NCBI GenBank assembly: GCA_009712185.1
Contig: WASQ01000055.1
Location: 1 to 59,016, forward strand
DNA from: Telmatospirillum sp.
Lineage (GTDB): Bacteria; Pseudomonadota; Alphaproteobacteria; Rhodospirillales; Magnetospirillaceae
Direction of reading: 5' to 3'
DNA length: 59,016 nucleotides
The notes below the pieces were generated by a model, which saw nothing but the letters and a program-made list of their open reading frames with translations, had not been told where the DNA came from and did not search any database. Below, in pieces: positions 1 through 9,619 of this stretch (its first letter is position 1; each line of letters begins with the position of its first letter). The translations under genes and the position numbers were made by a program.

Positions 1-9
1 CCGCCCCGA

Positions 10-42
10 CCCCTCCCCGGCCCCTCCCCGGCCCCTCCCCGG
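10..42. repeat. 11-bp tandem repeat, three exact copies
   Basis: Three exact head-to-tail copies of CCCCTCCCCGG lie at 10-20, 21-31 and 32-42, just past the stop codon of the leftward poxB gene at 83. The tract is pure GC with a purine/pyrimidine strand bias. No function is apparent. Confidence 0.8.
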
Positions 43-82
43 GCGTGGCCGACCGGTCGGAGGCCGGGGATGGAGGGACCGC

Positions 83-1807
83 TTACCGCACCAGATTGGT
101 CCGGGTCAATTCCATCAGCTCGTCGCCACGACCGTTCAGGATGGCCCGCATCATGTAAAGGCTGAAGCCCTTCGCATGTTCCAGCTTCACCTGCGGCGGC
201 ATCACCAGTTCCTGCTTGGCGGTCAGGACGTCCAGCATGGCGGGGCCGGGCTCGGCCAGGAAGGCGTCGATGGCCCCGGGCAGGTCGGCGGGATCGACAA
301 CCCGGCGCCCCTTGATGCCGATGGCCTCTGCCACCTTCACGAAATCCGGATCGTTCAGATCGGTGTCGTCGGACAGATAACCGCCCGCCTTCATCTCCAT
401 GGCCACAAAGCCCAGGGACCGGTTGTGGAAGATGACGATCTTGACCGGCAGGTCGAGCTGGCGAAGGGTCAGGATGTCGCCCATCAACATGGAGAATCCG
501 CCGTCGCCGGCCAGCGCGATGACCTGTTTTCCAGGCTGCGCCGCCTGGGCGCCGATGGCCTGCGGCATGGCGTTCGCCATCGATCCGTGCGTAAAGGATC
601 CCAACAGCCGGCGCCGACCGTTCATCGCCAGATAGCGCGCCGCCCAGACCGTCGGCGTCCCGACGTCGCAGGTGAAAATGGCGTCGTCCGCCGCCTTTTC
701 ACTGATCAGCCGGGCCAGATACTGGGGGTGGATCAATTCGCCGGAACGCCCTGGCTGCGCCAGTTCGTCGAGCCCGGCGCGGGCCTTGCGGTAATGGGCC
801 AGGGCGCCATCCAGGAAGCTGCGGTCGGTCTGGGGCGTCAGCATCGGCAGCAACGCGCGCAAGGTGGATTTGACATCGCCCAGAAGCCCCAGCTCGATCT
901 GGGTATGGGCGCCCAGGGCCTCGGGCCGGATGTCGATCTGGACCACGCTGGCCGACGCCGGATAAAAGGCGCGGTAGGGAAAGGCGGTGCCCAACAGGAC
1001 CAGAAGATCCGCCTGTTCCATGGCGTGATAGCCTGACGAGAACCCGATCAGCCCCGTCATCCCGACGTCATAGGGATTGTCATGCTCGACGAACTCCTTG
1101 CCCCGCAGGGCATGGACGATCGGCGCCTTCAGGGTTTCCGCCAGGGCGAGGATCTCGTCATGGGCACCGGCGCAGCCGGCGCCGCAGAGCAGCGTGATGC
1201 GCCGTCCCTTGTTCATCCGTTCGGCGAGCGCCCTGAGATCGGCCTCAGAGGGGATCATCGCCGCCGGACGGGGATCGTTCCAGGCGATGCGGACACCTTC
1301 GGGCATCGGTTTCAAGGCGATATCGCCGGGCAGAACCACGACCGCGACACCTTTTTTCAGGATCGCGGTCCGCATCGCGATCTCCAGGACATGGGGCATC
1401 TGGTCGGGGTTGGAGACCAGTTCGCTATAGACGCTGCATTCGCGGAACAATTCCTGCGGATGGGTTTCCTGGAAGTAGCCGCCGCCGATCTCCGAGGACG
1501 GGATATGGGCGGCAATGGCGAGAACCGGGACATGGTTGCGCTGGCAGTCGAACAGGCCATTGATCAGATGCAGGTTTCCCGGGCCGCAGGAGCCGGCGCA
1601 GACTGCGAGGCGCCCCGTAAGATGCGCCTCCGCGCCGGCCGCGAAGGCCGCGACCTCCTCATGGCGGGTGGCCATCCAGCGGATCTGCTTCAGCCGGTGC
1701 AGGCTGTCGCTGAGACCGTTCAGGGAATCGCCGGTCACACCCCAGATTCTTTCGACCCCGGCGGCGGCCAGCGAGCGGGCGATGTAATGCGCGATAATTT
1801 CACTCAT
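83..1807 (-). CDS. poxB: Quinone-dependent pyruvate dehydrogenase (pyruvate oxidase PoxB type)
   Basis: This 574-residue protein belongs to the thiamine-diphosphate enzyme family and has the usual PoxB length (about 572). The N-terminal Pyr domain (about 1-170) carries the RHEE stretch near residue 50, where the activating glutamate sits. A central FAD/nucleotide domain follows (about 190-320). The C-terminal PP domain (about 375-535) has the GDGG...N diphosphate-binding motif as GDGGFSML followed by FHN. Known PoxB enzymes oxidatively decarboxylate pyruvate to acetate and CO2 and pass electrons to ubiquinone at the inner membrane. Acetate fits the neighbouring acetyl-CoA/acetoacetate genes, but poxB is separated from the ato operon by the rightward carbamoyltransferase gene. 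Acetolactate synthase and glyoxylate carboligase are less likely from the overall pattern. Confidence 0.9.
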   Translation of the reverse strand: MSEIIAHYIARSLAAAGVERIWGVTGDSLNGLSDSLHRLKQIRWMATRHEEVAAFAAGAEAHLTGRLAVCAGSCGPGNLHLINGLFDCQRNHVPVLAIAAHIPSSEIGGGYFQETHPQELFRECSVYSELVSNPDQMPHVLEIAMRTAILKKGVAVVVLPGDIALKPMPEGVRIAWNDPRPAAMIPSEADLRALAERMNKGRRITLLCGAGCAGAHDEILALAETLKAPIVHALRGKEFVEHDNPYDVGMTGLIGFSSGYHAMEQADLLVLLGTAFPYRAFYPASASVVQIDIRPEALGAHTQIELGLLGDVKSTLRALLPMLTPQTDRSFLDGALAHYRKARAGLDELAQPGRSGELIHPQYLARLISEKAADDAIFTCDVGTPTVWAARYLAMNGRRRLLGSFTHGSMANAMPQAIGAQAAQPGKQVIALAGDGGFSMLMGDILTLRQLDLPVKIVIFHNRSLGFVAMEMKAGGYLSDDTDLNDPDFVKVAEAIGIKGRRVVDPADLPGAIDAFLAEPGPAMLDVLTAKQELVMPPQVKLEHAKGFSLYMMRAILNGRGDELMELTRTNLVR

Positions 1808-2153
1808 TTCGGACTATCCAGAAATACGTCAGAGATGCCCGCGGGTCCCGGGCGGGAGGCCCGTCTCCGGAGAAACCGGAGCCGGCGGGCAAGGGTGGCG
1901 TCCGTTGATGCAATGATCCTGATATCGGGACCGAAGTCCCGCCTGTCCACCCCATCCGGCGGAAATCGGACAGGTCCGGCGCCATCGCCATCCGCGCGGG
2001 GAACGGCACCCGCCGGAGGACGACGGTTATTTTCCGGCTCCGTCCACGCTTCCGGGCGAACGCCGCCTGGGTTATGGTGGCGCCCGCTCCGGCCGCCGGG
2101 ACCGGAAGCGCGATTGTCCGCGTCACGCGGCCGCAAGGAGAGCGACGGGGTCC
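1808..2153. other. Divergent intergenic region between poxB and the carbamoyltransferase
   Basis: About 345 bp separate two divergently transcribed genes, so both promoters should lie here. The sequence is GC-rich. I found no convincing sigma-54 site, riboswitch or strong palindrome. Open frames crossing it on either strand look like GC-rich shadows. A purine-rich AAGGAG lies about 15 bp before the ATG at 2154. Confidence 0.4.
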
Positions 2154-3863
2154 ATGCTGGTGCTGGGTGTGTCCGATCGGGCGAATGCCGCCGCGGTTCT
2201 GGTTTCGCCGGATGGCGCCCTGCGCGGATTGCAGGAGGAACGCCCCCTGCGCCGCAAGAATGCCGGGGGCCCGCCGATCCGGTCCATCGGATGGCTGCTG
2301 GCCGACAACGGGCTGACCCCCGCCGACATCGACGAACTGGCCCTGGTCGATCGGATGCCGGACCCGGGCGCGTTGTCGCTGGCACAGCGCTTCCGCAGGG
2401 GAGACGACTGGCGCGACCGTTTTCGGGACAAAGCCGGAGAGTTCGCCAAAGCGCTGTTCCCCGCCGCGCGAAGCTTGGCGCGGCAGCGGCTGGAGCCTTA
2501 TCTGGCGCTGGGTTTTGCCGCCGGCCGCATCCGGACCTACGATCACCACGACTGCCATGCGGCCACCGCCTACCATGGCTGGGGCCGCTATGACCGGCCC
2601 ATCCTGGTCGTCACCTGCGACGGCGACGGCGACGGGCTGTGCGCCACCGTCAGTGTCGGTCGCGACGGTCGCCTGGAACGGATCGCCGCGATCGACGCCA
2701 GCCAGTCCCTGGGACATCTCTTTTCGCTGGTGACGTTCCTCACCGGGATGACGCCCAACGAGCATGAATACAAACTGATGGGCATGGCCCCCTACGCCCA
2801 GCCCGGCGCCGCGGCCCGCATCCGCGACCGCCTTCTGGGCCTGTTCGACTGGGACGGATCCGGGCGGCCGCTGTGGCGACGGCGTCCCGGCGTTCCTCCG
2901 GTCCCCGCCATGCGGCGAACCGTCGAACGCCTGTTCGCCGAGGAACGGTTCGACGCCGTGATGGGCGGCACCCAGCTTTTCATGGAGGCCATGCTGTGCG
3001 AATGGATCCGCCGCGCCATCCGCCTGACGGGAATCCGTGAGGTGGCCGCCGCCGGCGGGGTTTTCATGAACGTCAAGGCCAACAAGGCGGTCATGGAGAT
3101 GGAGGAGGTCGCGGACCTGTTCGTCTTCCCGTCCTGCGGTGACGAGACCGGCGCGCTGGGCGCCCTCTATCTGGCGCGGGCGGCCGGGGCCGGTGTCGCC
3201 GGCGTCCCGCCGCTGTCCACCTTCTATCTGGGACCGGACTGGGACGACGACGGGATCGAGGAAATCCTGGCGCCGCTGGTCGCCGAAAGCCGGATCACGG
3301 TGGAACGCCCCCAGGATCTCAACCGGGCCATCGTCGACTGTCTGTTGCAGGGCGAAGTGGTCGGCCGCTTCGCCGGCCGGGAGGAATTCGGCGCCCGCTC
3401 TCTCGGCAACCGGGCCCTGCTGGCGGATCCCCGCGATCCGGCGGTCATCCCGGTGATCAATGCCATGATCAAGAACCGCGATTTCTGGATGCCCTTCGCC
3501 TGTTCGGTCCAGGAGGAACATGCAAAACGATATCTGATCAATCCCAAATCCCTGCCGGCGCCCTACATGATCCTGTCCTTCGACACGACCCGGGATGGCC
3601 AAAGCGACCTCAGGGCCGGGATCCACCCCTATGACCACAGTTGCCGGCCCCAGGTCGTGAGGCGGCAGGACAATCCCCCCTTTTGGGCCCTGATCGAGGC
3701 CTTCCGTCGCGAGACCGGCGTCGCCGGCCTGTTGAACACCTCGCTCAACCTCCATGGCCTGCCGCTGGCCCACCGGCCGGCGGACGCGCTGGAGGTGATG
3801 TTCCATTCGGGCCTGCGCCGCCTCGCCATCGGCCCCTTCCTGGTGCGGAAAGTCGCGCCCTGA
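2154..3863 (+). CDS. NodU/CmcH-family carbamoyltransferase
   Basis: This 569-residue protein has the two-part architecture of the NodU/CmcH/TobZ family: an N-terminal Kae1-like domain (about 1-350) and a C-terminal YrdC-like domain (about 390-569). Hallmarks are the HHDCHAA metal-binding stretch, NEHEYKLMGMAPY, AGGVFMNVKAN, GDETGALGALY, FGARSLGNRALLADPR and NTSLNLHG. Family members make carbamoyl-AMP from carbamoyl phosphate and ATP and transfer the carbamoyl group to a hydroxyl of an antibiotic, Nod factor or sugar. The acceptor cannot be predicted. The gene stands alone, divergent from poxB and convergent with atoC, with no glycosyltransferase or natural-product gene beside it. It may modify a surface glycan or an unlinked metabolite. 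Confidence 0.88.
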   Translation: MLVLGVSDRANAAAVLVSPDGALRGLQEERPLRRKNAGGPPIRSIGWLLADNGLTPADIDELALVDRMPDPGALSLAQRFRRGDDWRDRFRDKAGEFAKALFPAARSLARQRLEPYLALGFAAGRIRTYDHHDCHAATAYHGWGRYDRPILVVTCDGDGDGLCATVSVGRDGRLERIAAIDASQSLGHLFSLVTFLTGMTPNEHEYKLMGMAPYAQPGAAARIRDRLLGLFDWDGSGRPLWRRRPGVPPVPAMRRTVERLFAEERFDAVMGGTQLFMEAMLCEWIRRAIRLTGIREVAAAGGVFMNVKANKAVMEMEEVADLFVFPSCGDETGALGALYLARAAGAGVAGVPPLSTFYLGPDWDDDGIEEILAPLVAESRITVERPQDLNRAIVDCLLQGEVVGRFAGREEFGARSLGNRALLADPRDPAVIPVINAMIKNRDFWMPFACSVQEEHAKRYLINPKSLPAPYMILSFDTTRDGQSDLRAGIHPYDHSCRPQVVRRQDNPPFWALIEAFRRETGVAGLLNTSLNLHGLPLAHRPADALEVMFHSGLRRLAIGPFLVRKVAP

Positions 3864-3986
3864 CCCCGTTCCGCGCGGATCGGTGCCGATCAGCGCAAGC
3901 CCTCAGGATGTCCTGAGCCCGGTTTCTCCGAAATCCTTGGCTTCACGCCAGTGATAGCGCGGGACAGGATCCGTGCCGGACATGCC

Positions 3987-5390
3987 CTACCCTATGCCGT
4001 TTTCCTGGATTTTGTAGAGCAGCGACCGGCGGCTGATCTGAAGATCCTGCGCGGTCTTCACGCGATTGCCGCCATTGCGGGCCAGCGCCTCCTGAATGAC
4101 CTGCGCCTCATACTGGCGCACGAGATCGCGCAAGGGACGGCCATCGGCCGTGCCGCCGGGGGCGGCCCCGGTGAAGTCGGGGGACTCCGGCCCGTCCGGT
4201 TCGACGTCCAGCCTGAGGATCTGTTCAGGAAGATCCTCGGGGAAGATTTCACGCCCGGTGCTCATCACCACCGCGCGTTCGACGGCATTGGCGAGTTCGC
4301 GGACATTTCCGGGCCATGTGTGGCGCAGCAGGCAATCCATCGCCGCATCGCTGAACCCCGTGATTTCGATGCCATTCTCGGCTGCGAATTTCTGCAGGAA
4401 ATATCCGGCCAGCAATCGCACGTCCTCCGGCCGGTCGCGCAAGGGAATGGTCTTCAGCGACACCACATTCAGCCGGAAATAGAGGTCCTGGCGAAACCCG
4501 CCCTGGCGCACCAGTTCCGCCAGATTCCGGTTGGTGGCGGCGATCACGCGGACATCGACATGGATGGGCTCTGATCCCCCCACGCGCTCGATTTCACGCT
4601 CCTGCAGGACCCGCAGCAGCTTCACCTGCAGGCTGGGGGAAATATCGCCGATCTCGTCAAGGAACAATGTTCCGCCGTCGGCCTGTTCGAACCGTCCGCG
4701 GCGCCGCGCCAGGGCACCGGTGAAGGCGCCCTTCTCATGGCCGAAGAACTCGCTTTCCAGGAGGCCATCGGGGACGGCGGCGCAATTCACCTTGACGAAA
4801 GGCCGGTCGCGCCGCGCGCTGTTGAAGTGGGTCGCCGTCGCCACCAGTTCCTTGCCGGTACCGCTTTCCCCGCTGATCAGAACCGTCGCATTGCTTTTCG
4901 CCACCTTGGTGATGGTCTGGCAAAGTTCGATCATTTTCGGGCTGGCGGTCAGAATCCGGTCCAGACGAAAGCTTTCGGACAATTCACGGTGCAGGACGGA
5001 GATGTCCTCGCGCATCCGGCGCAGTTCCAGCGCGCGCTTGACCAGCAGCAGCATCTCGGCGATGTCGAACGGCTTGATGATGTAGTCGAAGGCGCCGTCC
5101 TTGATGGCCTGCACCGCCGTCTCCACCTCGGCGAAGGCGGTCATCAGGATCACCGAGGCCGAGCGGTCATGGTTGAGGATCGCCGACATCGCCTTCAGCC
5201 CCGACATCCTGGGCATGCGGATGTCCATCACCACCACATCCGGACGCTCGACCCGGAACATGTCCACCGCCTCCTGGCCGTTCTCGGCCGTCACGACCGC
5301 CATCCCCTGCTTGGTCAGCACGGCGGACAGGAACTGCCGGATGCCGTCGTCGTCGTCCACCACCAGGATCGTCGGCATATCCTGTGTCAT
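3987..5390 (-). CDS. atoC: Sigma-54-dependent response regulator, AtoC type
   Basis: This 467-residue NtrC-class activator has an N-terminal receiver domain (about 5-120) with phosphoacceptor Asp56. A central AAA+ domain (about 145-385) has the Walker A GESGTGKE and the sigma-54-contacting GAFTGA loop. A C-terminal Fis-type helix-turn-helix (about 425-467) follows. Its start overlaps the stop of the upstream kinase gene by 4 bp, so the two are translationally coupled and form a two-component pair. It is the last gene of the operon containing atoEDAB, whose head carries a sigma-54 promoter and a perfect inverted repeat. In Escherichia coli AtoC activates atoDAEB, and the same role is inferred here. 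Confidence 0.9.
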   Translation of the reverse strand: MTQDMPTILVVDDDDGIRQFLSAVLTKQGMAVVTAENGQEAVDMFRVERPDVVVMDIRMPRMSGLKAMSAILNHDRSASVILMTAFAEVETAVQAIKDGAFDYIIKPFDIAEMLLLVKRALELRRMREDISVLHRELSESFRLDRILTASPKMIELCQTITKVAKSNATVLISGESGTGKELVATATHFNSARRDRPFVKVNCAAVPDGLLESEFFGHEKGAFTGALARRRGRFEQADGGTLFLDEIGDISPSLQVKLLRVLQEREIERVGGSEPIHVDVRVIAATNRNLAELVRQGGFRQDLYFRLNVVSLKTIPLRDRPEDVRLLAGYFLQKFAAENGIEITGFSDAAMDCLLRHTWPGNVRELANAVERAVVMSTGREIFPEDLPEQILRLDVEPDGPESPDFTGAAPGGTADGRPLRDLVRQYEAQVIQEALARNGGNRVKTAQDLQISRRSLLYKIQENGIG

Positions 5391-7222
5391 GGCTCGTCCT
5401 CCGAAAGCTGATGGACAACCGGAAGGATCACGGTGATGCAGGTCCCCTGCCCGACCTCGCTCTTGATATCGATCCGGCCATGATGAGCGTCGACGATCCG
5501 CCGGACCATGGCGAGTCCCAGGCCGGTTCCGGTCGGCTTCGTGGAAAAGAACGGGTCGAACACTTTTTCCAGATTCTCCGTCGCAATCCCGATGCCATCG
5601 TCGATCACCGCGATGAAAACCTCATCGGGCGGAAGCCGGCCGGTGCGGATCGTGACCTGTCCGCCGTCGGGAGCGGCCTGAATGGCGTTCAGGACCAGAT
5701 TGAGAACCACCTGCTTCAGCGACTCCCCGTCCGCCTCGATCACCGGCGCCTCTGGCGACAGGTCGAGAACAATCTCGGTTGTCCCCTTCTTGCCCGCCAG
5801 CATCGTCACCTCCTGGATCAGGCCGTTCAGGCGGACGGATCCCACGCAGGGCGGACGGTGGCGGGAGAATTCCAGAAGGTCGGTGATGATGCGGTTCAGG
5901 CTGTCGACCTGACGGATGATCAGGGGGGCGAACTGTTTCCACTCGTTGATGTCGTCGCTGGTTTCCAGATGCTGCATGAAGCCGCGGATGGAGGTCAGCG
6001 GATTGCGGATCTCATGGGCGATCCCGGCCATCAGTTCGCCCAGCGCCGCCAGCCGGTCAGCCCGCATGATCTGGGTTTGCAGATGGTATTTCTCACTCAG
6101 ATCCTTGATCACCACAACCGCGCCGATAACGGCGCCGGATCCGTCGCGCAGGACGGAACTGGTGGCGCTGACATGCTGGGTGCGGGTCGGCAGGGGATGG
6201 GCCAGATCCACCGCGATATGCTGGTCCCCCGTGCGCAGCGTGTCGAGAAGCACGCTGGTGACCTTGGCCCCCGGGCGAAAGAGCGATTCATAGGGACGGC
6301 CGATGACCGTCTGTGCGGGTCCGCTCATCATCTGCTGGCCGGCGGTATTGATGGCGGTCACGAAACCGCCCTGGTCGACCGCGATGATGCCGTCGGCGAT
6401 GCTGTCGAAGATGTTCTCATTCAAGGTCCGGGCGTCCGCCAGGGCCTTGGCCATGGCGTTGATGGCCGCGACGATCTCGCCGAACTCACCCGGCAGAGGG
6501 GTAATCCGGCCGGAAAGGTCGTGACTGAGCCGGGCCAGACCGTCCTTGATCGCCGTGACATCGCAGGAAATCCGGCGCGACATCAGATGGACCAGACTGA
6601 CCCCCAGGATCACGCCGGCGAAAATCACGCCCAGGATCGCGTGATCCATCACGCTGATCTGCCGCTCGATATCGTCGGACAGTTCATTGGCCCAGATATA
6701 GCCGATCACCTGCCCGTTCCGGGTGATGGGCCACATGGCGTTCATGATGCGGCCGCGCACCTGCAGACCGCTTTCGACGATGGGAATTCCGGTGGCAAGA
6801 ACCCGGCGCCCCGGATGGTCGGGCGCGATCGACACCCCGACCTTATCGGCATAGTCGCGGCTGGGACCATAGGTGACGATGGCGTCAAGATTGCGGTGAT
6901 AATAGCCGACGCCGACCCCCGGATTGGCATCGGCGACACGATCGGTGATCACCTTGAGGCGGGTATTCAGATAGGCGATCCTGGCTTCTCTGTCATTCGG
7001 GTCGCCCTTGTAGCCGGCCAGAAGGCTGTCGAAGTCCTGATCGAGCGCCGCATCGAGAATGCGGGTCAGGCCGAACAGTTTGGCCTGTTTCTCCTCATTG
7101 AGGGCGATCCGCCCCCGGAGTTCGAGAACATAGCCGGCGGCGATGATCGGCACCGCCACCACAACGAAGGTCAGCAGTACCAGCTTCGCCCGCAGCGATC
7201 CGGGAACCAGCCGTGCGATCAT
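5387..7222 (-). CDS. atoS: Membrane sensor histidine kinase, AtoS type
   Basis: This 611-residue kinase has a transmembrane helix near residues 12-32, a periplasmic sensor region (about 35-195) and a second helix (about 195-215). A HAMP linker, a PAS domain (about 265-380), a HisKA domain with the H-box HEIRNP (His403) and a HATPase domain with N, G1 (DDGIGI) and G2 (GTGLGLA) boxes follow. It should autophosphorylate His403 and pass the phosphate to Asp56 of the adjacent regulator. The gene starts 99 bp after pta and overlaps atoC by 4 bp. The gene order supports sensing of acetoacetate or short-chain fatty acids, but the ligand is inferred from context only. Confidence 0.88.
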   Translation of the reverse strand: MIARLVPGSLRAKLVLLTFVVVAVPIIAAGYVLELRGRIALNEEKQAKLFGLTRILDAALDQDFDSLLAGYKGDPNDREARIAYLNTRLKVITDRVADANPGVGVGYYHRNLDAIVTYGPSRDYADKVGVSIAPDHPGRRVLATGIPIVESGLQVRGRIMNAMWPITRNGQVIGYIWANELSDDIERQISVMDHAILGVIFAGVILGVSLVHLMSRRISCDVTAIKDGLARLSHDLSGRITPLPGEFGEIVAAINAMAKALADARTLNENIFDSIADGIIAVDQGGFVTAINTAGQQMMSGPAQTVIGRPYESLFRPGAKVTSVLLDTLRTGDQHIAVDLAHPLPTRTQHVSATSSVLRDGSGAVIGAVVVIKDLSEKYHLQTQIMRADRLAALGELMAGIAHEIRNPLTSIRGFMQHLETSDDINEWKQFAPLIIRQVDSLNRIITDLLEFSRHRPPCVGSVRLNGLIQEVTMLAGKKGTTEIVLDLSPEAPVIEADGESLKQVVLNLVLNAIQAAPDGGQVTIRTGRLPPDEVFIAVIDDGIGIATENLEKVFDPFFSTKPTGTGLGLAMVRRIVDAHHGRIDIKSEVGQGTCITVILPVVHQLSEDEP

Positions 7223-7321
7223 GACGGGTCCCCGGGGACTGCGGCCCGCCGCCCGCCGGTGGCGGGGCGGACAGGCGGACCCGGCGCCCGGGATCGGAAA
7301 AACAGACGCATCGGCGATCCG

Positions 7322-9409
7322 TCAGATCGTGGCCTGAATGGCGGTCAGGGCGATGGTGTAGACGATGTCGTCGACCAGGGCGCCGCGCGACAGGTCGTTG
7401 ACCGGCTTGCGGAGGCCCTGAAGCATCGGGCCGATGCTGACCAGATTGGCGGACCGCTGCACCGCCTTGTAGGTGGTGTTGCCGGTGTTGAGGTCGGGGA
7501 ACACGAAGACATTGGCACGGCCGGCCACCGGGCTGTCCGGCGCCTTCTGTCGTCCGACCGAGGCCACCGAGGCCGCGTCATACTGCATCGGCCCGTCGAT
7601 CACCAGTCCGGGAGCGCGTTCCCTGGCGAGACGGGTCGCCTCGCGCACCTTCTCGACATCGTCGCCGGTGCCCGACGTGCCCGTCGAATAGGAAATCATC
7701 GCGCCCCGGGGATCGACGCCGAAGGCCGTGGCTGATTGCGCCGACTGAATGGCGATATCGGCCAGTTGCTCGGCGGTCGGGTTGGGATTGATGGCGCAGT
7801 CGCCATAGACCAGCACCTGATCGGGCATCAGCATGAAGAATACCGAGGACACGATGCTCTGGCCGGGCGCCGTCTTGATGAGCTGCAAGGCCGGACGCAC
7901 CGTGCTGGCGGTGGTGTGAACCGCGCCCGACACCAGACCGTCGACGTCGCCTTCGGCCAGCATCATGGTGCCCAGCATGACAGTGTCCTCAAGCTGGTCC
8001 GCCGCCTGCTGCGGGGTCAGTCCTTTGGACTTGCGCAGCTCCACCAGCGGTGCGACATACCGGTCCCGCGTCGCCCGGGCATCGACGATTTCGATCCCCC
8101 CGGGCAGGGTCAGTCCCTGATTCGTCGCGGTCTCGCGGATCCTGTCGGGATCGCCCAGCAGCACGCAGCGGGCGATGCCCTTCTGGTGGCAGATGACCGC
8201 GGCCTGAAGGGTCCGAGGCTCGTCGCCCTCGGGCAGCACGATCCGCTTGTTCGCCTCGCGCGAGGCCTGGACCAGACGATGCCGGAAGGCGGGCGGCGTC
8301 AGGCGAACTTCCGCCGGCTGGCCGATCGAGGCCTTCAAGATCCCGACATCCGTCTTTTCGGAGACAAGCTGGATCGCCTGTTCCATGCGTTCGGGATCGC
8401 GGATGGTGACATGCCGGTTGAGCCCCGCCAGCAGGATCGAGGTCCCGTAGGTGTCCTCGGTCGAACTGAGAATGGGCAGGCCGGAAAGCTGGGAGGCGGA
8501 AATCAACTGGGAGATGGAGGGCGCCGGCTGGCGGCCGCAGGTCAGCAGCAGCCCGGCCAGAGGAATTCCCCGCAGATAGGCGAGCGCCGTCGCCAGAATG
8601 ATATCGCCCCGATCGCCGGAGGTGACCAGCAGGGTTCCCGGACGCAGCCAGTCGATGGCGTTCTCGACGGCGCTTCCGGCCACCGCGATCTCCTGGACCC
8701 GGGCCTTCTCGATATCCCCGGCCCGCTCCACGGTCAACCCGAGGCTGTCGACGACATCAAGCAACCGCGGGGCGTCCAGGCGGGTCTCGAAAGGGATTCC
8801 GGCCAGGATCGGGGTCGTCGGGCGGATGCGGCGCAGATCCTGGAGCAGCGCGGCTCCGGCGTCGCCGGTCGGCAGTTTGTTGAGGACGACGCCGGCCAGC
8901 GCCCGGTCGCTCCCCCCCGCGAAACCGAGAGCCGCCCGCTCGATATCCTCGGCCAGATGGGCGGCCGACCGCGACGACGCGTCCAGGACAAGGATCGGCA
9001 CCACCGACAGGCAGGACAGCATCTCGACGTTCAACTGTTGAGCAAGCGGCGTCTCATCATCGATGGCGAGCCCCTGGATGATGACCGCGTCGTGACCGAC
9101 GGCGGCCGTTTCGACCAGCGGCACGACCTCTTCCATCAGAGAGGAGAGCTGGCCCGCGCGCACCATTTCCTCGGCCCGGGTGCTGGAGATCGGATCGGGC
9201 ACCTCGATATGGCAGAGTGTCCGCGCGAAATGGCAGGACATATCACTCTTTTCCCCCTTCGCCAGATAGGGGGAGATGGGCTTGACGAAACCGGCGCTGA
9301 TTCCTTCGCGCTGCAACGCCCGGACGAGGCCCAGCGAAACCGACCGCAAACCGACGTCATGGGACGCCGGGACCAGGAAGAACCCGCGGGCTCTGCCGCT
9401 TTCAGTCAT
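7322..9409 (-). CDS. pta: Phosphate acetyltransferase (long, two-domain form)
   Basis: The protein is 695 residues from the chosen ATG. An N-terminal DRTGG/BioD-like region (about 1-350, starting GFFLVPASHDVGL) precedes the C-terminal PTA_PTB catalytic domain (about 370-695). The latter has RIVLPEGDEPRTLQAA, YSTGTSGTGDDVEKV and VFPDLNTGN. The enzyme interconverts acetyl-CoA plus phosphate with acetyl phosphate plus CoA. The frame is open upstream to 9565, but conserved sequence begins at 9409; an ATG at 9418 is also possible. It sits between atoB and atoS on one strand, so acetyl-CoA made by the thiolase can be drained to acetyl phosphate. No acetate kinase gene is visible in the window. Confidence 0.92.
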   Translation of the reverse strand: MTESGRARGFFLVPASHDVGLRSVSLGLVRALQREGISAGFVKPISPYLAKGEKSDMSCHFARTLCHIEVPDPISSTRAEEMVRAGQLSSLMEEVVPLVETAAVGHDAVIIQGLAIDDETPLAQQLNVEMLSCLSVVPILVLDASSRSAAHLAEDIERAALGFAGGSDRALAGVVLNKLPTGDAGAALLQDLRRIRPTTPILAGIPFETRLDAPRLLDVVDSLGLTVERAGDIEKARVQEIAVAGSAVENAIDWLRPGTLLVTSGDRGDIILATALAYLRGIPLAGLLLTCGRQPAPSISQLISASQLSGLPILSSTEDTYGTSILLAGLNRHVTIRDPERMEQAIQLVSEKTDVGILKASIGQPAEVRLTPPAFRHRLVQASREANKRIVLPEGDEPRTLQAAVICHQKGIARCVLLGDPDRIRETATNQGLTLPGGIEIVDARATRDRYVAPLVELRKSKGLTPQQAADQLEDTVMLGTMMLAEGDVDGLVSGAVHTTASTVRPALQLIKTAPGQSIVSSVFFMLMPDQVLVYGDCAINPNPTAEQLADIAIQSAQSATAFGVDPRGAMISYSTGTSGTGDDVEKVREATRLARERAPGLVIDGPMQYDAASVASVGRQKAPDSPVAGRANVFVFPDLNTGNTTYKAVQRSANLVSIGPMLQGLRKPVNDLSRGALVDDIVYTIALTAIQATI

Positions 9410-9570
9410 TTTTCCCATCCATTTTTCCCGGCGTCCGGACAGCGGACAGGCCGGCTTCGACAACACCGGATCCAGGATGACGTGGACCCGGAACGGCAAG
9501 GACATGGCACGAAAAAACGGGGGCGGAAGGCGGTCGATGCCGTCCGCCCCCATCCGTCCGGACACAAGGG

Positions 9571-9598
9571 GGACCCCCGGGTGATCACCCGGGGGTCC
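9571..9598 (-). terminator. Perfect 28-bp palindrome between atoB and pta
   Basis: The 28 bases are their own reverse complement, with arms GGACCCCCGGGT and ACCCGGGGGTCC around a central GATC. On the leftward transcript the hairpin follows the atoB stop by about 20 nt and precedes the pta start by about 160 nt. No T-run follows, so a classical Rho-independent terminator is doubtful. An mRNA-stabilising, processing or attenuating hairpin is equally likely. Confidence 0.5.
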
Positions 9599-9619
9599 GC
9601 GCGTCCAAACAGGTCCTGA

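Noticed and set aside
1082..2593. Long rightward frame overlapping poxB and the carbamoyltransferase
   Set aside because: It lies antisense to poxB and then out of frame in the carbamoyltransferase, with Arg/Gly/Pro-rich low-complexity product. It is a GC-rich shadow.
5384..7735. Rightward 783-codon frame opposite atoS and pta
   Set aside because: The antisense product is His/Asp/Gly-rich with no domain, while the opposite strand encodes a clear kinase and phosphotransacetylase.
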